This document shows, one piece after another, positions 8,668-16,555 of a stretch of DNA of 64,000 nt; positions within the stretch are counted from its first letter, which is position 1; each line of letters opens with the position of its first letter. The position numbers were made by a program, and so were the translations under genes. Origin of the DNA: Paraburkholderia unamae (lineage in GTDB: Bacteria > Pseudomonadota > Gammaproteobacteria > Burkholderiales > Burkholderiaceae); NCBI RefSeq assembly GCF_003268775.1, contig NZ_QLSU01000013.1, positions 62,001 to 126,000 of the forward strand, read 5' to 3'. The notes below the pieces were generated by a model. That model worked only from the letters and a program-made list of their open reading frames with translations, was not told where the DNA came from and searched no databases.

Positions 8668-10283
8668 CACGCGTCCTCCCGTTGCGCCAGTGCAACCGCG
8701 CGGCGACTGCCGGGCGCCTTCACGCGCGGCCGGTGCCGCGCCGTGCGCACCGCGAGTATGGCGTGCAGCGCCGCCAGCGCCCACATCATCAGATCGAAGC
8801 CCGCATAAACCCAGTCGCCATTGGCAACGCTGAACCAGAGCGGCCGCTGCGTGGTCAATGCGTTCAGCACCGGCAGCAACGCCAGCAACGCGGCGGCAAG
8901 CCAGAGCAATTCGATCCACGCGCGCTTCGCGGGACGCACGAGCGCGTAAAGCAAGGTGGCCGCCCAGATCGCGAAAAACGCGTTGATTTCCGCGTCGGCG
9001 CGATGCGCGAGCGTGACCGGCAGCAGACGGTTGGCCCACAAATAACCCGTCATCGCAATGGAAAGCCCCGCAATGCTCGCGATATTGAGCCGCTCGACCA
9101 GGCGAAAGCCGAAATACGGGCGCTCGGGGTCGGGCAGTTTCTGGCGCCGCTTCACGGTCCACATCACGAGGCCGGTGCCGACCATCGCCGTGCCCGCGAG
9201 ACTGACGATGAAATACAGCCAGCGCAGTTGCAGGTCGCTGAAGCGGCCCATGTGCAACGCGTACAGCACGCCGCGCGTTTCGGCCGCGCCGCCCACGCTG
9301 TCTTTCACGTCGAGCAGCTTGCCGCTCACGCCGTCGAACAGCAGGTATTGCGGGCTCATCGACACACGCGCCGCCTCGCCGCGCGAGACCGCCACGCGCG
9401 CGCTCGCGTCGCCGGGGTTCGTGACCGTCACGCGCAGCACGTTGTCGCGGCCCCAGCGCGATTGCGCCTCGCGCACCATCGCATCGATGGGCGCGAGCGG
9501 CGCTTGCACGCCCGCAGCCTTGCCGGGCTGAAGGTACGCGCTCAACTGCGTGACGAGCGCCTCGCGCTGCGCGGGCGTTTTCAGCGCGGTTTGCGCGCCC
9601 CATGGCATGTACATCGTCATCAACGTGACGAGGCCTGTATACGTGATCATGAGGTGAAACGGCAGGCCGAACACCGAAAGCGCGTTATGCGCGTCGAGCC
9701 AGGAGCGCTGGCCCTTGCCCCAGCGGAACGTGAAGAAGTCGACGAAGATCTTCTTGTGCGTGATCACGCCGCTGATGATCGCCACGAGCATGAACATCGC
9801 GCACAGGCCCGCGATCCAGCGCCCCCACATCACCGGCATGTAGTAGAACTGGAAATGGAAGCGATAGAAGAACTCGCCGCCGAGCGTCGCGCGCGCGCTC
9901 ACCTTGCCGCCGGTGGCGGGATCGAACGTCGCGTCTTCGAAGCTGCGCTTGCCCGGCCCCGCGCCGCGCGTGCGCCAGAACGCGCTCACGATGTTGCTGC
10001 GCTCGGTGGGCAGTTGCATGCTCCACTGCGGGCTACCCGCCGCAAGCGTGGCGAGCGTGCCGGCCACGCGCTGCGCGACCGCCGCCGCGTCGGGCGTGAC
10101 CTCCTGATGGGCAAGCTCGGGCCGCATCCACTGCGAAATCTCTTCCTTGAAGTAGCTGACCGTGCCGGTCAGGAACATCGCATAGAGCAACCAGCCCGCG
10201 ACCAGGCCGGCCCATGTGTGCAGATCCGACATGCTCTGGCGCACGCCGCGGCCTTGTGGCCGGCTGAGGTCGAGGCGCTTCAT
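8667..10283 (-). CDS. PepSY-domain inner-membrane protein (PiuB/FpvG-like ferric-siderophore reductase)
   Basis: A 538-residue PepSY-associated transmembrane protein. The first helix follows the HTWAGLVAGW motif, typical of this family. A long periplasmic region, a HxxxxxxxFGLPFHL segment and later helices carry conserved His residues suited to haem or metal coordination. Relatives such as FpvG reduce or release iron from siderophores in the periplasm. Both ends overlap neighbours by ATGA junctions. No TonB receptor is next to the operon, which is unusual; a receptor remnant lies at 30844-31242. Confidence 0.88.
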   Translation of the reverse strand: MKRLDLSRPQGRGVRQSMSDLHTWAGLVAGWLLYAMFLTGTVSYFKEEISQWMRPELAHQEVTPDAAAVAQRVAGTLATLAAGSPQWSMQLPTERSNIVSAFWRTRGAGPGKRSFEDATFDPATGGKVSARATLGGEFFYRFHFQFYYMPVMWGRWIAGLCAMFMLVAIISGVITHKKIFVDFFTFRWGKGQRSWLDAHNALSVFGLPFHLMITYTGLVTLMTMYMPWGAQTALKTPAQREALVTQLSAYLQPGKAAGVQAPLAPIDAMVREAQSRWGRDNVLRVTVTNPGDASARVAVSRGEAARVSMSPQYLLFDGVSGKLLDVKDSVGGAAETRGVLYALHMGRFSDLQLRWLYFIVSLAGTAMVGTGLVMWTVKRRQKLPDPERPYFGFRLVERLNIASIAGLSIAMTGYLWANRLLPVTLAHRADAEINAFFAIWAATLLYALVRPAKRAWIELLWLAAALLALLPVLNALTTQRPLWFSVANGDWVYAGFDLMMWALAALHAILAVRTARHRPRVKAPGSRRAVALAQREDA

Positions 10284-10651
10284 TTCACCGTTCCTCCCGT
10301 GGCGGCCGCCTTCGGCGCATCGGATGTCGTTGCGCCCGCAATCAAATGAACGGGCGTTGCCGATGAAGCCCACCACGCCGCCAGCGCGAGCGGCAGCGCG
10401 ACCAGCAGCAGCCCGGCCCAGGCGCGCCGGGCGCTGCGCGCGAGAAACATCCAGATCACCGCGCCCGCATAGAAGACGAAGCTCGCGAGCATGCCCGTGA
10501 TCACGGCTTGCGGCGCGCTCATGGGCAACGCGAGCGCCGCCACGCTCGCCAGCGCGCCAAGCGCATAGCCGCCGAACACGGCGCCCACGATGCGGGCGAC
10601 GAGCGGCCCTGCACGGCGCACGCCGCGCGGAGGGGGGAGCGCGGCGCTCAT
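10280..10651 (-). CDS. DUF3649 small membrane protein, iron-uptake operon
   Basis: A 123-residue protein with three predicted membrane helices (about 20-38, 47-67 and 75-95) and a short polar tail. It fits the DUF3649 family and is the first gene of the DUF3649-PepSY-DUF3325 operon. The ribosome site before 10651 is weak. The stop overlaps the PepSY start by four bases. Confidence 0.8.
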   Translation of the reverse strand: MSAALPPPRGVRRAGPLVARIVGAVFGGYALGALASVAALALPMSAPQAVITGMLASFVFYAGAVIWMFLARSARRAWAGLLLVALPLALAAWWASSATPVHLIAGATTSDAPKAAATGGTVK

Positions 10652-10982
10652 GCGATCGCAACCGCGATCGCGGCAACGTCCCCCGACAGTCGCGCAATGG
10701 GCGACGCCCCCGGTACCACTCGTTCCATGACCATTCCTGCAAGCTTGAGAAGTCGATCTGCGCCGGACGCAGCGGCGTGCGCGCGATGTTCTGGAATCGC
10801 GCGCGCCAATGCCCACCTGCGCCCGGGCGAGGTGTGCGGATCGTATTGGGGGGGTGTTGAATTATGCCGACGAGGTCGTGATGATACCTCGTGCGCGAAA
10901 ACCCGGCAAAACCACCGGGCAAGCGGGGGCGCGCGTGAGTGGCCCGGCGGGAGGCGCGACGCCCTTGCCCACCGTATCGATA
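10652..10982. other. Intergenic region between the SDR operon and the iron-uptake operon
   Basis: No gene is visible in these 331 bases. They hold a weak hairpin for the upstream operon (10897-10919) and a CGAGGT-N9-ACCTCG inverted repeat at 10871-10891. They presumably also contain the promoter of the DUF3649 operon. I could not find a convincing Fur box. Confidence 0.5.
10897..10919 (-). terminator. Weak terminator after the SDR/hydrolase operon
   Basis: On the minus strand the stem CCCGG/CCGGG with an eight-base loop is followed by TTTT. It lies about 65 bases after the SDR stop. The stem is short, so it is only a likely terminator. Confidence 0.4.
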
Positions 10983-11753
10983 TCAGATCGACTTGACCTC
11001 GCCGCCGTCCATCCTGAGCGTCGTGCCGGTCATCCAGTGCGCGCCCGGCGAAACGACGAACGCCATCAACTCGGCGATCTCCTCGGGCGCGCCGTAGCGC
11101 GCGATGCCCGCTTCGGCCGGAAACTTCGCCGTCGCTTCTTCCACGCTCATGTCGTGCAGCGGGGCCCAATGCGCCAGGTACGACTGGCGGCGGCCCGTCA
11201 TCACCGGGCCTGGCAGCACGCTGTTGACCTGCACGCCATCGGCAATGCCCCGGTCCGAAAACGCCTTCGCGAGCGCGACGATGGCCGCGTTGATCGTGCC
11301 CACCGCCGCATAGGGCGCCTTCGGAAACAGCGCCGAATTGCCGGACATCAGCACGACCGAGCCCGCGCTTGCCTTGAGCGCGGGCCAAGCCTCGATGGTC
11401 AAACGTCGCGCACCGTGCAGTTTCAATGCGAGGCCGCCCTCCCATTGCTCGTCGGTCATTTCGAACAAGTCGATTTGCGGCACCGCGCCCGCGATGTTGA
11501 GCAGCGCGTCGATGCGGCCGAACGCGGCCAGCGTCGCTTCGACCACGCGAGGCGCGGCCTCGGGCAGCGCAAGGTCGATTTCGATCACGAGCGCCTGCGC
11601 GCCCGCTTCCCTCACGGCGGCCGCCGTCTGTTCCAGTTGTTCGCGGTTGCGCGCCACCACCGCGACGGCATCGAAATCCCGCGCGAGCCTCACGGCGGTC
11701 GCACGGCCGATGCCCTGGCTCGCGCCCGTTACGATTGCGACTTTGCCGGCCAT
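10983..11753 (-). CDS. Short-chain dehydrogenase/reductase with atypical active site
   Basis: The protein has 256 residues and a Rossmann fold. The cofactor motif GASQGIG is near the N terminus, NIAGA stands for the usual NNAG, and a Ser lies in VVLMSGNSA. The normal YxxxK is here YAAVG, so the catalytic Lys position holds Gly. C-terminal LPGPV and RMDGG are present. The start at 11753 has GAGGAG before it. It is third in an operon with two alpha/beta-hydrolases and starts 35 bases after the second. The substrate is unknown, and the missing Lys makes ordinary dehydrogenase activity uncertain. Confidence 0.85.
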   Translation of the reverse strand: MAGKVAIVTGASQGIGRATAVRLARDFDAVAVVARNREQLEQTAAAVREAGAQALVIEIDLALPEAAPRVVEATLAAFGRIDALLNIAGAVPQIDLFEMTDEQWEGGLALKLHGARRLTIEAWPALKASAGSVVLMSGNSALFPKAPYAAVGTINAAIVALAKAFSDRGIADGVQVNSVLPGPVMTGRRQSYLAHWAPLHDMSVEEATAKFPAEAGIARYGAPEEIAELMAFVVSPGAHWMTGTTLRMDGGEVKSI

Positions 11754-11788
11754 GTTGCCACTCCTCATTCCATTAGCATTGCAAACCA

Positions 11789-12640
11789 TTAACCGAGAAA
11801 ATCGCGGATCGCGTCGGCGATCTCGCTCGCGTGCGTTTCCAGCGCGAAGTGCCCGGTGTCGAAGAGCCGCACTACCGCATCAGGCAGGTCGCGCGTAAAG
11901 GCCTGCGCGCCCGCAGGCAGAAAGAAGGGATCGTTCTTGCCCCAAACCGCGAGAAGCGGCGGCCGGTGCACGCGGAAATATTCCTGGAACGCGGGATAGA
12001 GGGCGACGTTGTTGCGATAGTCGCGAAAGAGGTCCAACTGGATGTCCTGCGCGCCGGGCCGGTTCATATAGTAGTCGTCGAGCGAATAGCCGTCCGGCGA
12101 CACGGCGGACGCATCGGGCACGCCGTGCGTGTATTGCCAGATCGTCGTTTCGCGCGTGAGCAGTGCGCGCAGGGCCTCCCGATTGGCCGCCGACGCATCC
12201 TGCCAGTACGCGCGAATCGGATTCCAGCCGTCGCTCAGGCCCTCCTCGTAGGCGTTGCCGTTCTGTGAAACGATGGCCGTGATGCGCTCGGGATGCTTGA
12301 GCGCCAACCGGAAACCCGTGGGCGCGCCATAGTCGAACACGTACACCGCGAACCGGTCGAAGCCGATGCGCTCCGTGAAGCGCGCCATGACGTTCGCGAT
12401 GTTCTCGAACGTGTACGCAAACTGGCTGCGCTCCGGCAGATCCGACTGGCCAAAGCCCGGCAGATCCGGCGCGACGATGTGAAAGCGATCGGCCAGCCTG
12501 GGAACGAGGTCGCGAAACATATGACCGGCGCTCGGAAAACCATGCAGCAGCAGCAGCTTTGGCGCACCGGCGCGACCGGCTTCGCGATAGAAAACGTTGT
12601 AGCCGTCCACATCGGCGCGGCGGTAAGCGATGGCTGTCAT
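11789..12640 (-). CDS. Alpha/beta-hydrolase with Asp nucleophile (haloalkane dehalogenase/epoxide hydrolase type)
   Basis: This 283-residue alpha/beta-hydrolase has an HGFPS oxyanion segment. The nucleophile elbow reads FDYGAP, with Asp where esterases have Ser. WGKNDPF carries a likely acid, and DTGHFALE carries the catalytic His. An Asp nucleophile is the mark of haloalkane dehalogenases and epoxide hydrolases. It is the middle gene of a three-gene operon, 42 bases after the first hydrolase, and presumably shares a substrate pathway with its partners. Confidence 0.87.
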   Translation of the reverse strand: MTAIAYRRADVDGYNVFYREAGRAGAPKLLLLHGFPSAGHMFRDLVPRLADRFHIVAPDLPGFGQSDLPERSQFAYTFENIANVMARFTERIGFDRFAVYVFDYGAPTGFRLALKHPERITAIVSQNGNAYEEGLSDGWNPIRAYWQDASAANREALRALLTRETTIWQYTHGVPDASAVSPDGYSLDDYYMNRPGAQDIQLDLFRDYRNNVALYPAFQEYFRVHRPPLLAVWGKNDPFFLPAGAQAFTRDLPDAVVRLFDTGHFALETHASEIADAIRDFLG

Positions 12641-12682
12641 TTGGGTGTCTCCACGGATGAAGGGAGCGAGGGAGGGCCGCGC

Positions 12683-13378
12683 TTAGCGCGGTGAAACCGC
12701 GTGAACGGCTTCGAGAATGAGGTCGGCCACGACATCGGGCGCGCTCACGCCGGGCGTGTGATCGACGTCGTGCGCGCGGATCTGCGCATGCATGCGGTTT
12801 GCCATGAAGCGCTGCGTAGCCGGATCGATCATGCGGTCCTCGTTGGCGATCAGGAACCACGCCGGTCGATCGCGCCACAACGGCCGCCCCACCGCTTCAC
12901 CGATGCACGCCGCGGCAATCGGGCGTTGAATCGCGGCGAGCACCGCGGCTTCTTGCGGCGAGGCATGCTGCGCGAACGCCGCCGCGAACGCCTCGTGCGG
13001 CAACCAGATCCAGCCGTGCCGGTCGGGCGCGAGTTGCGGCGCCTGCTCGTGCGTCTTCCCGCGATAGAACACGTCGGCCACCGTTTCGCCTTCGTCCAGC
13101 GCGAGCGCGGCCACGTACACAAGCGCCGCGACGTTCGCCGCGCGTGTCGCGCCGATCACGGCGCCCGCGTAGGCATGACCGGCCAGCACGACCGGCCCTT
13201 CGATGCGCTCCAGCGTGCGATCGAGCGCCGCCATATCGTCGGCGAGCGAAGTGAGCGGCAACGGCGCCGCCACGGCCTCGATGCCCTCGCGGTCCAGCCG
13301 CTCGATCACCTTGCGCCAGCTCGAACCATCGGCCCATGCGCCGTGCGCCAGCACCACCCGCGTCTTGTCCTGAGACAT
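12683..13378 (-). CDS. EstC-like alpha/beta-hydrolase lacking the nucleophile Ser
   Basis: This 231-residue protein follows the EstC/salicylate-esterase-like pattern: LAHGAWADGSSW at the N terminus and VDHTPGVSAPD with the likely catalytic His near the C terminus. The nucleophile elbow reads GHAYAG instead of GHSYGG, so Ala replaces Ser. It may be a non-hydrolytic member (lyase, cofactor-free enzyme or binding protein) rather than an esterase. It is the first gene of the operon and faces the CGNR regulator across two palindromes at 13398-13470. Confidence 0.85.
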   Translation of the reverse strand: MSQDKTRVVLAHGAWADGSSWRKVIERLDREGIEAVAAPLPLTSLADDMAALDRTLERIEGPVVLAGHAYAGAVIGATRAANVAALVYVAALALDEGETVADVFYRGKTHEQAPQLAPDRHGWIWLPHEAFAAAFAQHASPQEAAVLAAIQRPIAAACIGEAVGRPLWRDRPAWFLIANEDRMIDPATQRFMANRMHAQIRAHDVDHTPGVSAPDVVADLILEAVHAVSPR

Positions 13379-13397
13379 GCTTCGCTCCTTCGACTGA

Positions 13398-13428
13398 GTA
13401 ACCGTCTAAATCATTGTTTAGAGGTTAC
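13398..13428. promoter_or_regulatory. 31-bp operator-like palindrome, copy 1
   Basis: GTAACC and TCTAAA on the left mirror TTTAGA and GGTTAC on the right, with a single extra base in the left arm. It lies 20 bases before the start of the hydrolase operon. A second 31-bp palindrome with the same GTAAC/GTTAC ends begins 42 bases along, so both would face the same side of the helix. Confidence 0.7.
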
Positions 13429-13439
13429 AAACTACGCAT

Positions 13440-13470
13440 GTAACTTGTCAAGGCCAATCTTGATGGTTAC
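13440..13470. promoter_or_regulatory. 31-bp operator-like palindrome, copy 2
   Basis: It has the same length and the same GTAAC...GTTAC ends as the palindrome at 13398-13428, and its inner arms TCAAG and CTTGA also mirror each other. It ends 35 bases before the CGNR gene start. It is a candidate site for autoregulation and for control of the divergent operon. Confidence 0.65.
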
Positions 13471-13505
13471 ACTTTGCTGACATTGATCCCTATTCGGCAC
13501 AACAC

Positions 13506-14144
13506 ATGGATTACCGCCCCACTCCCGCGCTGTTCGTGGCCGACGCGCCAGGGCTCGACTTCCTGAACTCGATCGCCACGCCCGTGGACGAACCCGTCGA
13601 CTGGATCGGCGACGGCGAAGGTTTGCTCTCGTGGCTGGAACAGGCGGGCATGGCGTCCGCGCCAACGCTCGCCGCGATGCGCGCGCAATTCACCGCTGCC
13701 GAACTCGACACGGTGGCGGCGCAGGCGCGCGCGCTGCGCGAATGGTTCCGGGGCTTCGTGCAGGCCAGGAAGGGCCGCCCGCTGACCCGCGCCGGCGCCG
13801 ACTTGCGCGAACTCGAACCGCTGAACCAGTTGCTCAAGCGCGACGACCGATATGGCGAACTCGTTGCGAGCGAAGACGGGAAGGCATCGGCGTTCGAATA
13901 CCGCGTGACGCGGCGCTGGAACTCGCCGGAGTCGCTATTGATGCCGATTGCCGAAGCGTTGGCGCAACTGGTGTGCGAGGAGGACTTCACGCATGTGAAG
14001 GCCTGCGAAGGACCGCGCTGTACGCTGCTGTTCGCCGACCACACGCGCGGCCACGCGCGCCGCTGGTGCAGCATGGCCCTGTGCGGCAATCGTGCGAAAG
14101 TCGCCGCGCACCGCAAACGGCTCAAGGAGCGCGAGAACGCCTAA
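13506..14144 (+). CDS. CGNR zinc-finger (ABATE-domain) transcriptional regulator
   Basis: This 212-residue protein has an N-terminal ABATE-type domain (about 8-140). The C-terminal CGNR zinc finger has CEGPRC, then HARRWCSMALCGNR, with the four Cys and a basic tail. CGNR proteins are predicted DNA-binding regulators of stress or catabolic genes. It is divergent from the hydrolase/SDR operon with a 127-base spacer carrying two palindromes, so it very likely regulates that operon and itself. Confidence 0.9.
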   Translation: MDYRPTPALFVADAPGLDFLNSIATPVDEPVDWIGDGEGLLSWLEQAGMASAPTLAAMRAQFTAAELDTVAAQARALREWFRGFVQARKGRPLTRAGADLRELEPLNQLLKRDDRYGELVASEDGKASAFEYRVTRRWNSPESLLMPIAEALAQLVCEEDFTHVKACEGPRCTLLFADHTRGHARRWCSMALCGNRAKVAAHRKRLKERENA

Positions 14145-14220
14145 GGCTTGGGGCTGGCTGTACAAAGGCCGGCGCGTTACCTACGATGAAAGTCTCGTCA
14201 GCGTTGCGCGAAGGTCTGCG

Positions 14221-15543
14221 ATGTTCGCCCTACCGAGCCAACGGCCCGCCCCAAAGTCGGCCGCTCCCGCCAGCATGCGCGCACCGCCTGAGCCCATCGC
14301 GCGCGCCGGGCAAAAAGCGCCGGCGCACGGCCAGCACGACGCAGGCCCGCAGGCCGCTCGCGCCGTCCCGAAGTCGTCCGGCTTCCCGCTTCCCGCCACG
14401 GCGCGCGCCTTTTTCGAGCCGCGCTTCGGCTTCGACCTTTCCCGCGTGCGCATTCATGCCGATGAAGACGCGGCGCGCTCCGCGCGGGCGCACGGCGCGG
14501 CGGCGTACGCGCTCGGCCAGCACATCGTGTTCGGCGCGGGCCGCTACGCGCCACACACGGCAAGCGGGCGCCAACTGCTCGCGCACGAACTGAGCCATAC
14601 GATCCAGCAACGCGATGCGGGCGACGCCGCGCTCGAAACACGAGCGGGACTGCGCCGCAGCACGCGCGAGGAGGAACGCAACGCGCAAACCGCGGCGCAG
14701 TCGGCACTGGCGGGACACCGCTTCGGCGTGATGCGGCAGTCGCCCCGATCGCCGCTCGCGCTCGCCTGCTCGAACGCCGACCCCGCCGCCGCGAAGCTGC
14801 ACGACACCGAGGAATTCGGCAACGCCGCCTATCAATTCGCGAAACACAACTCCAGCCTCGGCGAGAGCGTGCTCGCCAAAATCCGCTCGGGCATCGTCAA
14901 GCTCACGTGGCAGTCGGGCGGCTACGAAGTCGCCTATTCGTTCTTCGACTTCTATTCGAGCTTCGGCAACAGCGTGCGCCAGATGAGCGCCGACGAGGAG
15001 TCGAAAGCGAAGCTCGCCGATCGCATCGCCGAAACCGACACCACGCTGGGCTTCACGACCACGACACTGCGCGCGGAGGTGCTCGGCTGGGACGACACGC
15101 GCATCGCCATGCTCCTGCTGCACGAATTCACGCATACCGGGCATATCGCCGCGTCGTCCTCCGCAGTGGGCAGCGGCGCTTACCAGGAGGGCCAGTCGTA
15201 TGGCGTCGAGTATTTCTACGCCGAGCTGGCAGGCGACTCCGCGCGCACGACGAAGATCCAGGGCATCGTGAGCGCGGGTGAAGTGCTCAGCTACCAGAAG
15301 GCCGCCGACCTCGGCCGGTTCCAGGAGGACTTCAAGGTCGCCTATGCGCTCATGACCGCGCTACGCGACGTGGTCAAGAAGGGCTCCTCGCCGTTGCTGC
15401 CGTTCCCGGAAATCACGTCCGCCGCCGCACAATTGCTTCAGCAAGAGGTGTTAAGACGTTTTCAGCGCCCCGACGCCGATCTCGCGAAATACATCGCCTA
15501 CGTCAAGGCGAATCTCGCTTCGTTCAAGCTTCCGCCCATCTGA
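14221..15543 (+). CDS. DUF4157 (eCIS-core) protein with a second HExxH domain
   Basis: The protein has 440 residues. A Pro/Ala-rich N terminus leads to a DUF4157 domain (about 55-132) with FEPRFGFDLSRVRIH, the AAYALGQHIVFG segment and HELSH at 122-126. After a variable linker a second region (about 190-440) carries LLLHEFTHTGH, with HEFTH at 301-305, and YGVEYFYAELAGD (E330, E335), which could complete a zinc site. DUF4157 domains are known in cargo of extracellular contractile injection systems and related toxins; no such system is visible here. The start at 14221 has a GAAGG-like site; the upstream frame overlaps the CGNR gene. The C-terminal part is unrecognised. Confidence 0.85.
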   Translation: MFALPSQRPAPKSAAPASMRAPPEPIARAGQKAPAHGQHDAGPQAARAVPKSSGFPLPATARAFFEPRFGFDLSRVRIHADEDAARSARAHGAAAYALGQHIVFGAGRYAPHTASGRQLLAHELSHTIQQRDAGDAALETRAGLRRSTREEERNAQTAAQSALAGHRFGVMRQSPRSPLALACSNADPAAAKLHDTEEFGNAAYQFAKHNSSLGESVLAKIRSGIVKLTWQSGGYEVAYSFFDFYSSFGNSVRQMSADEESKAKLADRIAETDTTLGFTTTTLRAEVLGWDDTRIAMLLLHEFTHTGHIAASSSAVGSGAYQEGQSYGVEYFYAELAGDSARTTKIQGIVSAGEVLSYQKAADLGRFQEDFKVAYALMTALRDVVKKGSSPLLPFPEITSAAAQLLQQEVLRRFQRPDADLAKYIAYVKANLASFKLPPI

Positions 15544-15584
15544 TTTTCCACTGCGGCCGCGGCTTCATGCGACTTCAGACGGCG

Positions 15585-16244
15585 TCAATCGCGATCCGGC
15601 GCCCCGAGCGGAAACAACGGACGGTAGGGCCGCGCTTCTTCCACGGCTCGCGCGAACGAAGGCCGCGCAAGCAGGCGCGCGCGAAAGGCACGCAGCACGG
15701 GATACGCCTCGCCAATGCGATGCGTCCAGTCCGCGTAAAAGAGCGAAGGCGCGGCGGCGCAATCGGCCATCGTGAAGGCTTCGCCGGCCGCCCAGGTTCT
15801 GCCCGCGAGACGGCCTTCGAGCCAGGCGTAGGCCAGCTCCAGCTTCTGCGCCGCGTACTCGCCGCGCTCCGCGCGCCTTGCCGGATCGCCGCTCAGCGCC
15901 CCCTCCACCGCCTGCTGCACGGGCGTCATCACATGCAGATCGAAGAAGCGGTCGAGAAAGCGCACATCGAGCGCAGCCAAGGGATCGGCGGGCACGAGGC
16001 GCACCGGGCCGGGGTGCGTGAGTTGCAGATATTCGATGATGATGCTCGTTTCCGCCACGTTGCGCTCGCCGTCGACGAGCAGCGGGAATTTGCGCAGCGG
16101 CCAGCGCGCCAGCCACTGCGCGACGTGTTCGGGCGCATCGGGCCCGATGCTGCGGAACGTGAAGGGCGTGTCGTTCTCGTAGAGCGCGATGAGCACCTTC
16201 TGCGTGTACGAAGAAAACGGATGACCATAAAGCACGAGCGACAT
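15585..16244 (-). CDS. Glutathione S-transferase family protein
   Basis: A 219-residue two-domain GST. The thioredoxin-like N domain (about 1-80) has LYGHPFSSYTQKV at the position of the catalytic Ser/Tyr/Cys and the VAETSIIIEYL glutathione-binding segment. The all-helical C domain has the FTMADCAAAPSLFYAD motif. It probably conjugates or isomerises small electrophiles; the substrate is unknown. It is a single gene convergent with the DUF4157 gene (42-base gap). Confidence 0.9.
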   Translation of the reverse strand: MSLVLYGHPFSSYTQKVLIALYENDTPFTFRSIGPDAPEHVAQWLARWPLRKFPLLVDGERNVAETSIIIEYLQLTHPGPVRLVPADPLAALDVRFLDRFFDLHVMTPVQQAVEGALSGDPARRAERGEYAAQKLELAYAWLEGRLAGRTWAAGEAFTMADCAAAPSLFYADWTHRIGEAYPVLRAFRARLLARPSFARAVEEARPYRPLFPLGAPDRD

Positions 16245-16381
16245 CGCGACACCTCCGGTGTGGGCCAGTTACGAGTTACCAGTTTCGGCAGGCAATTCGT
16301 GAACCATGCACCGGTTGGGTGGGCAATGCAAGCGCCTGCGCGAACGCAACAGCAAGCGTGTCCGCAACGAAAGCCGCGCAT

Positions 16382-16409
16382 AAAAAAACGCCGGGCTAAA
16401 AGCCCGGCG
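16382..16409 (-). terminator. Rho-independent terminator downstream of acdS
   Basis: On the minus strand, nine-base arms CGCCGGGCT/AGCCCGGCG with a three-base loop are followed by seven T. It lies about 147 bases after the acdS stop and before the GST promoter. Confidence 0.85.
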
Positions 16410-16492
16410 CGGAGTTCGTGGGAGAGGCAAGAGCCCGGCACTCCCACGACGTGTAGGGCACCCATTGTCGTTAGCTTTCGGACCGCGCGCCG

Positions 16493-16504
16493 TGACTAAA
16501 GTCA
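16493..16504. repeat. Palindrome TGACTAAAGTCA
   Basis: A perfect 12-base palindrome lies in the gap between acdS and the GST gene. It may be an operator for the GST gene, 249 bases away, or be by chance. Its ACT-AA-AGT core is of the kind bound by some FixJ/NarL-family regulators. Confidence 0.3.
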
Positions 16505-16555
16505 AAGACTGTGACGCGCGCGAGTCAGCCCACGCTGGCTCCCTCGTGCCAGGCA

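Noticed and set aside
10871..10891. Fur box before the DUF3649 operon
   Set aside because: CGAGGT-N9-ACCTCG is palindromic but bears no resemblance to the AT-rich Fur consensus; left as an unexplained inverted repeat.
16508..16524. A further TGTGA-type CRP site after acdS
   Set aside because: The right half does not match TCACA, so it does not meet the pattern of the other three sites.
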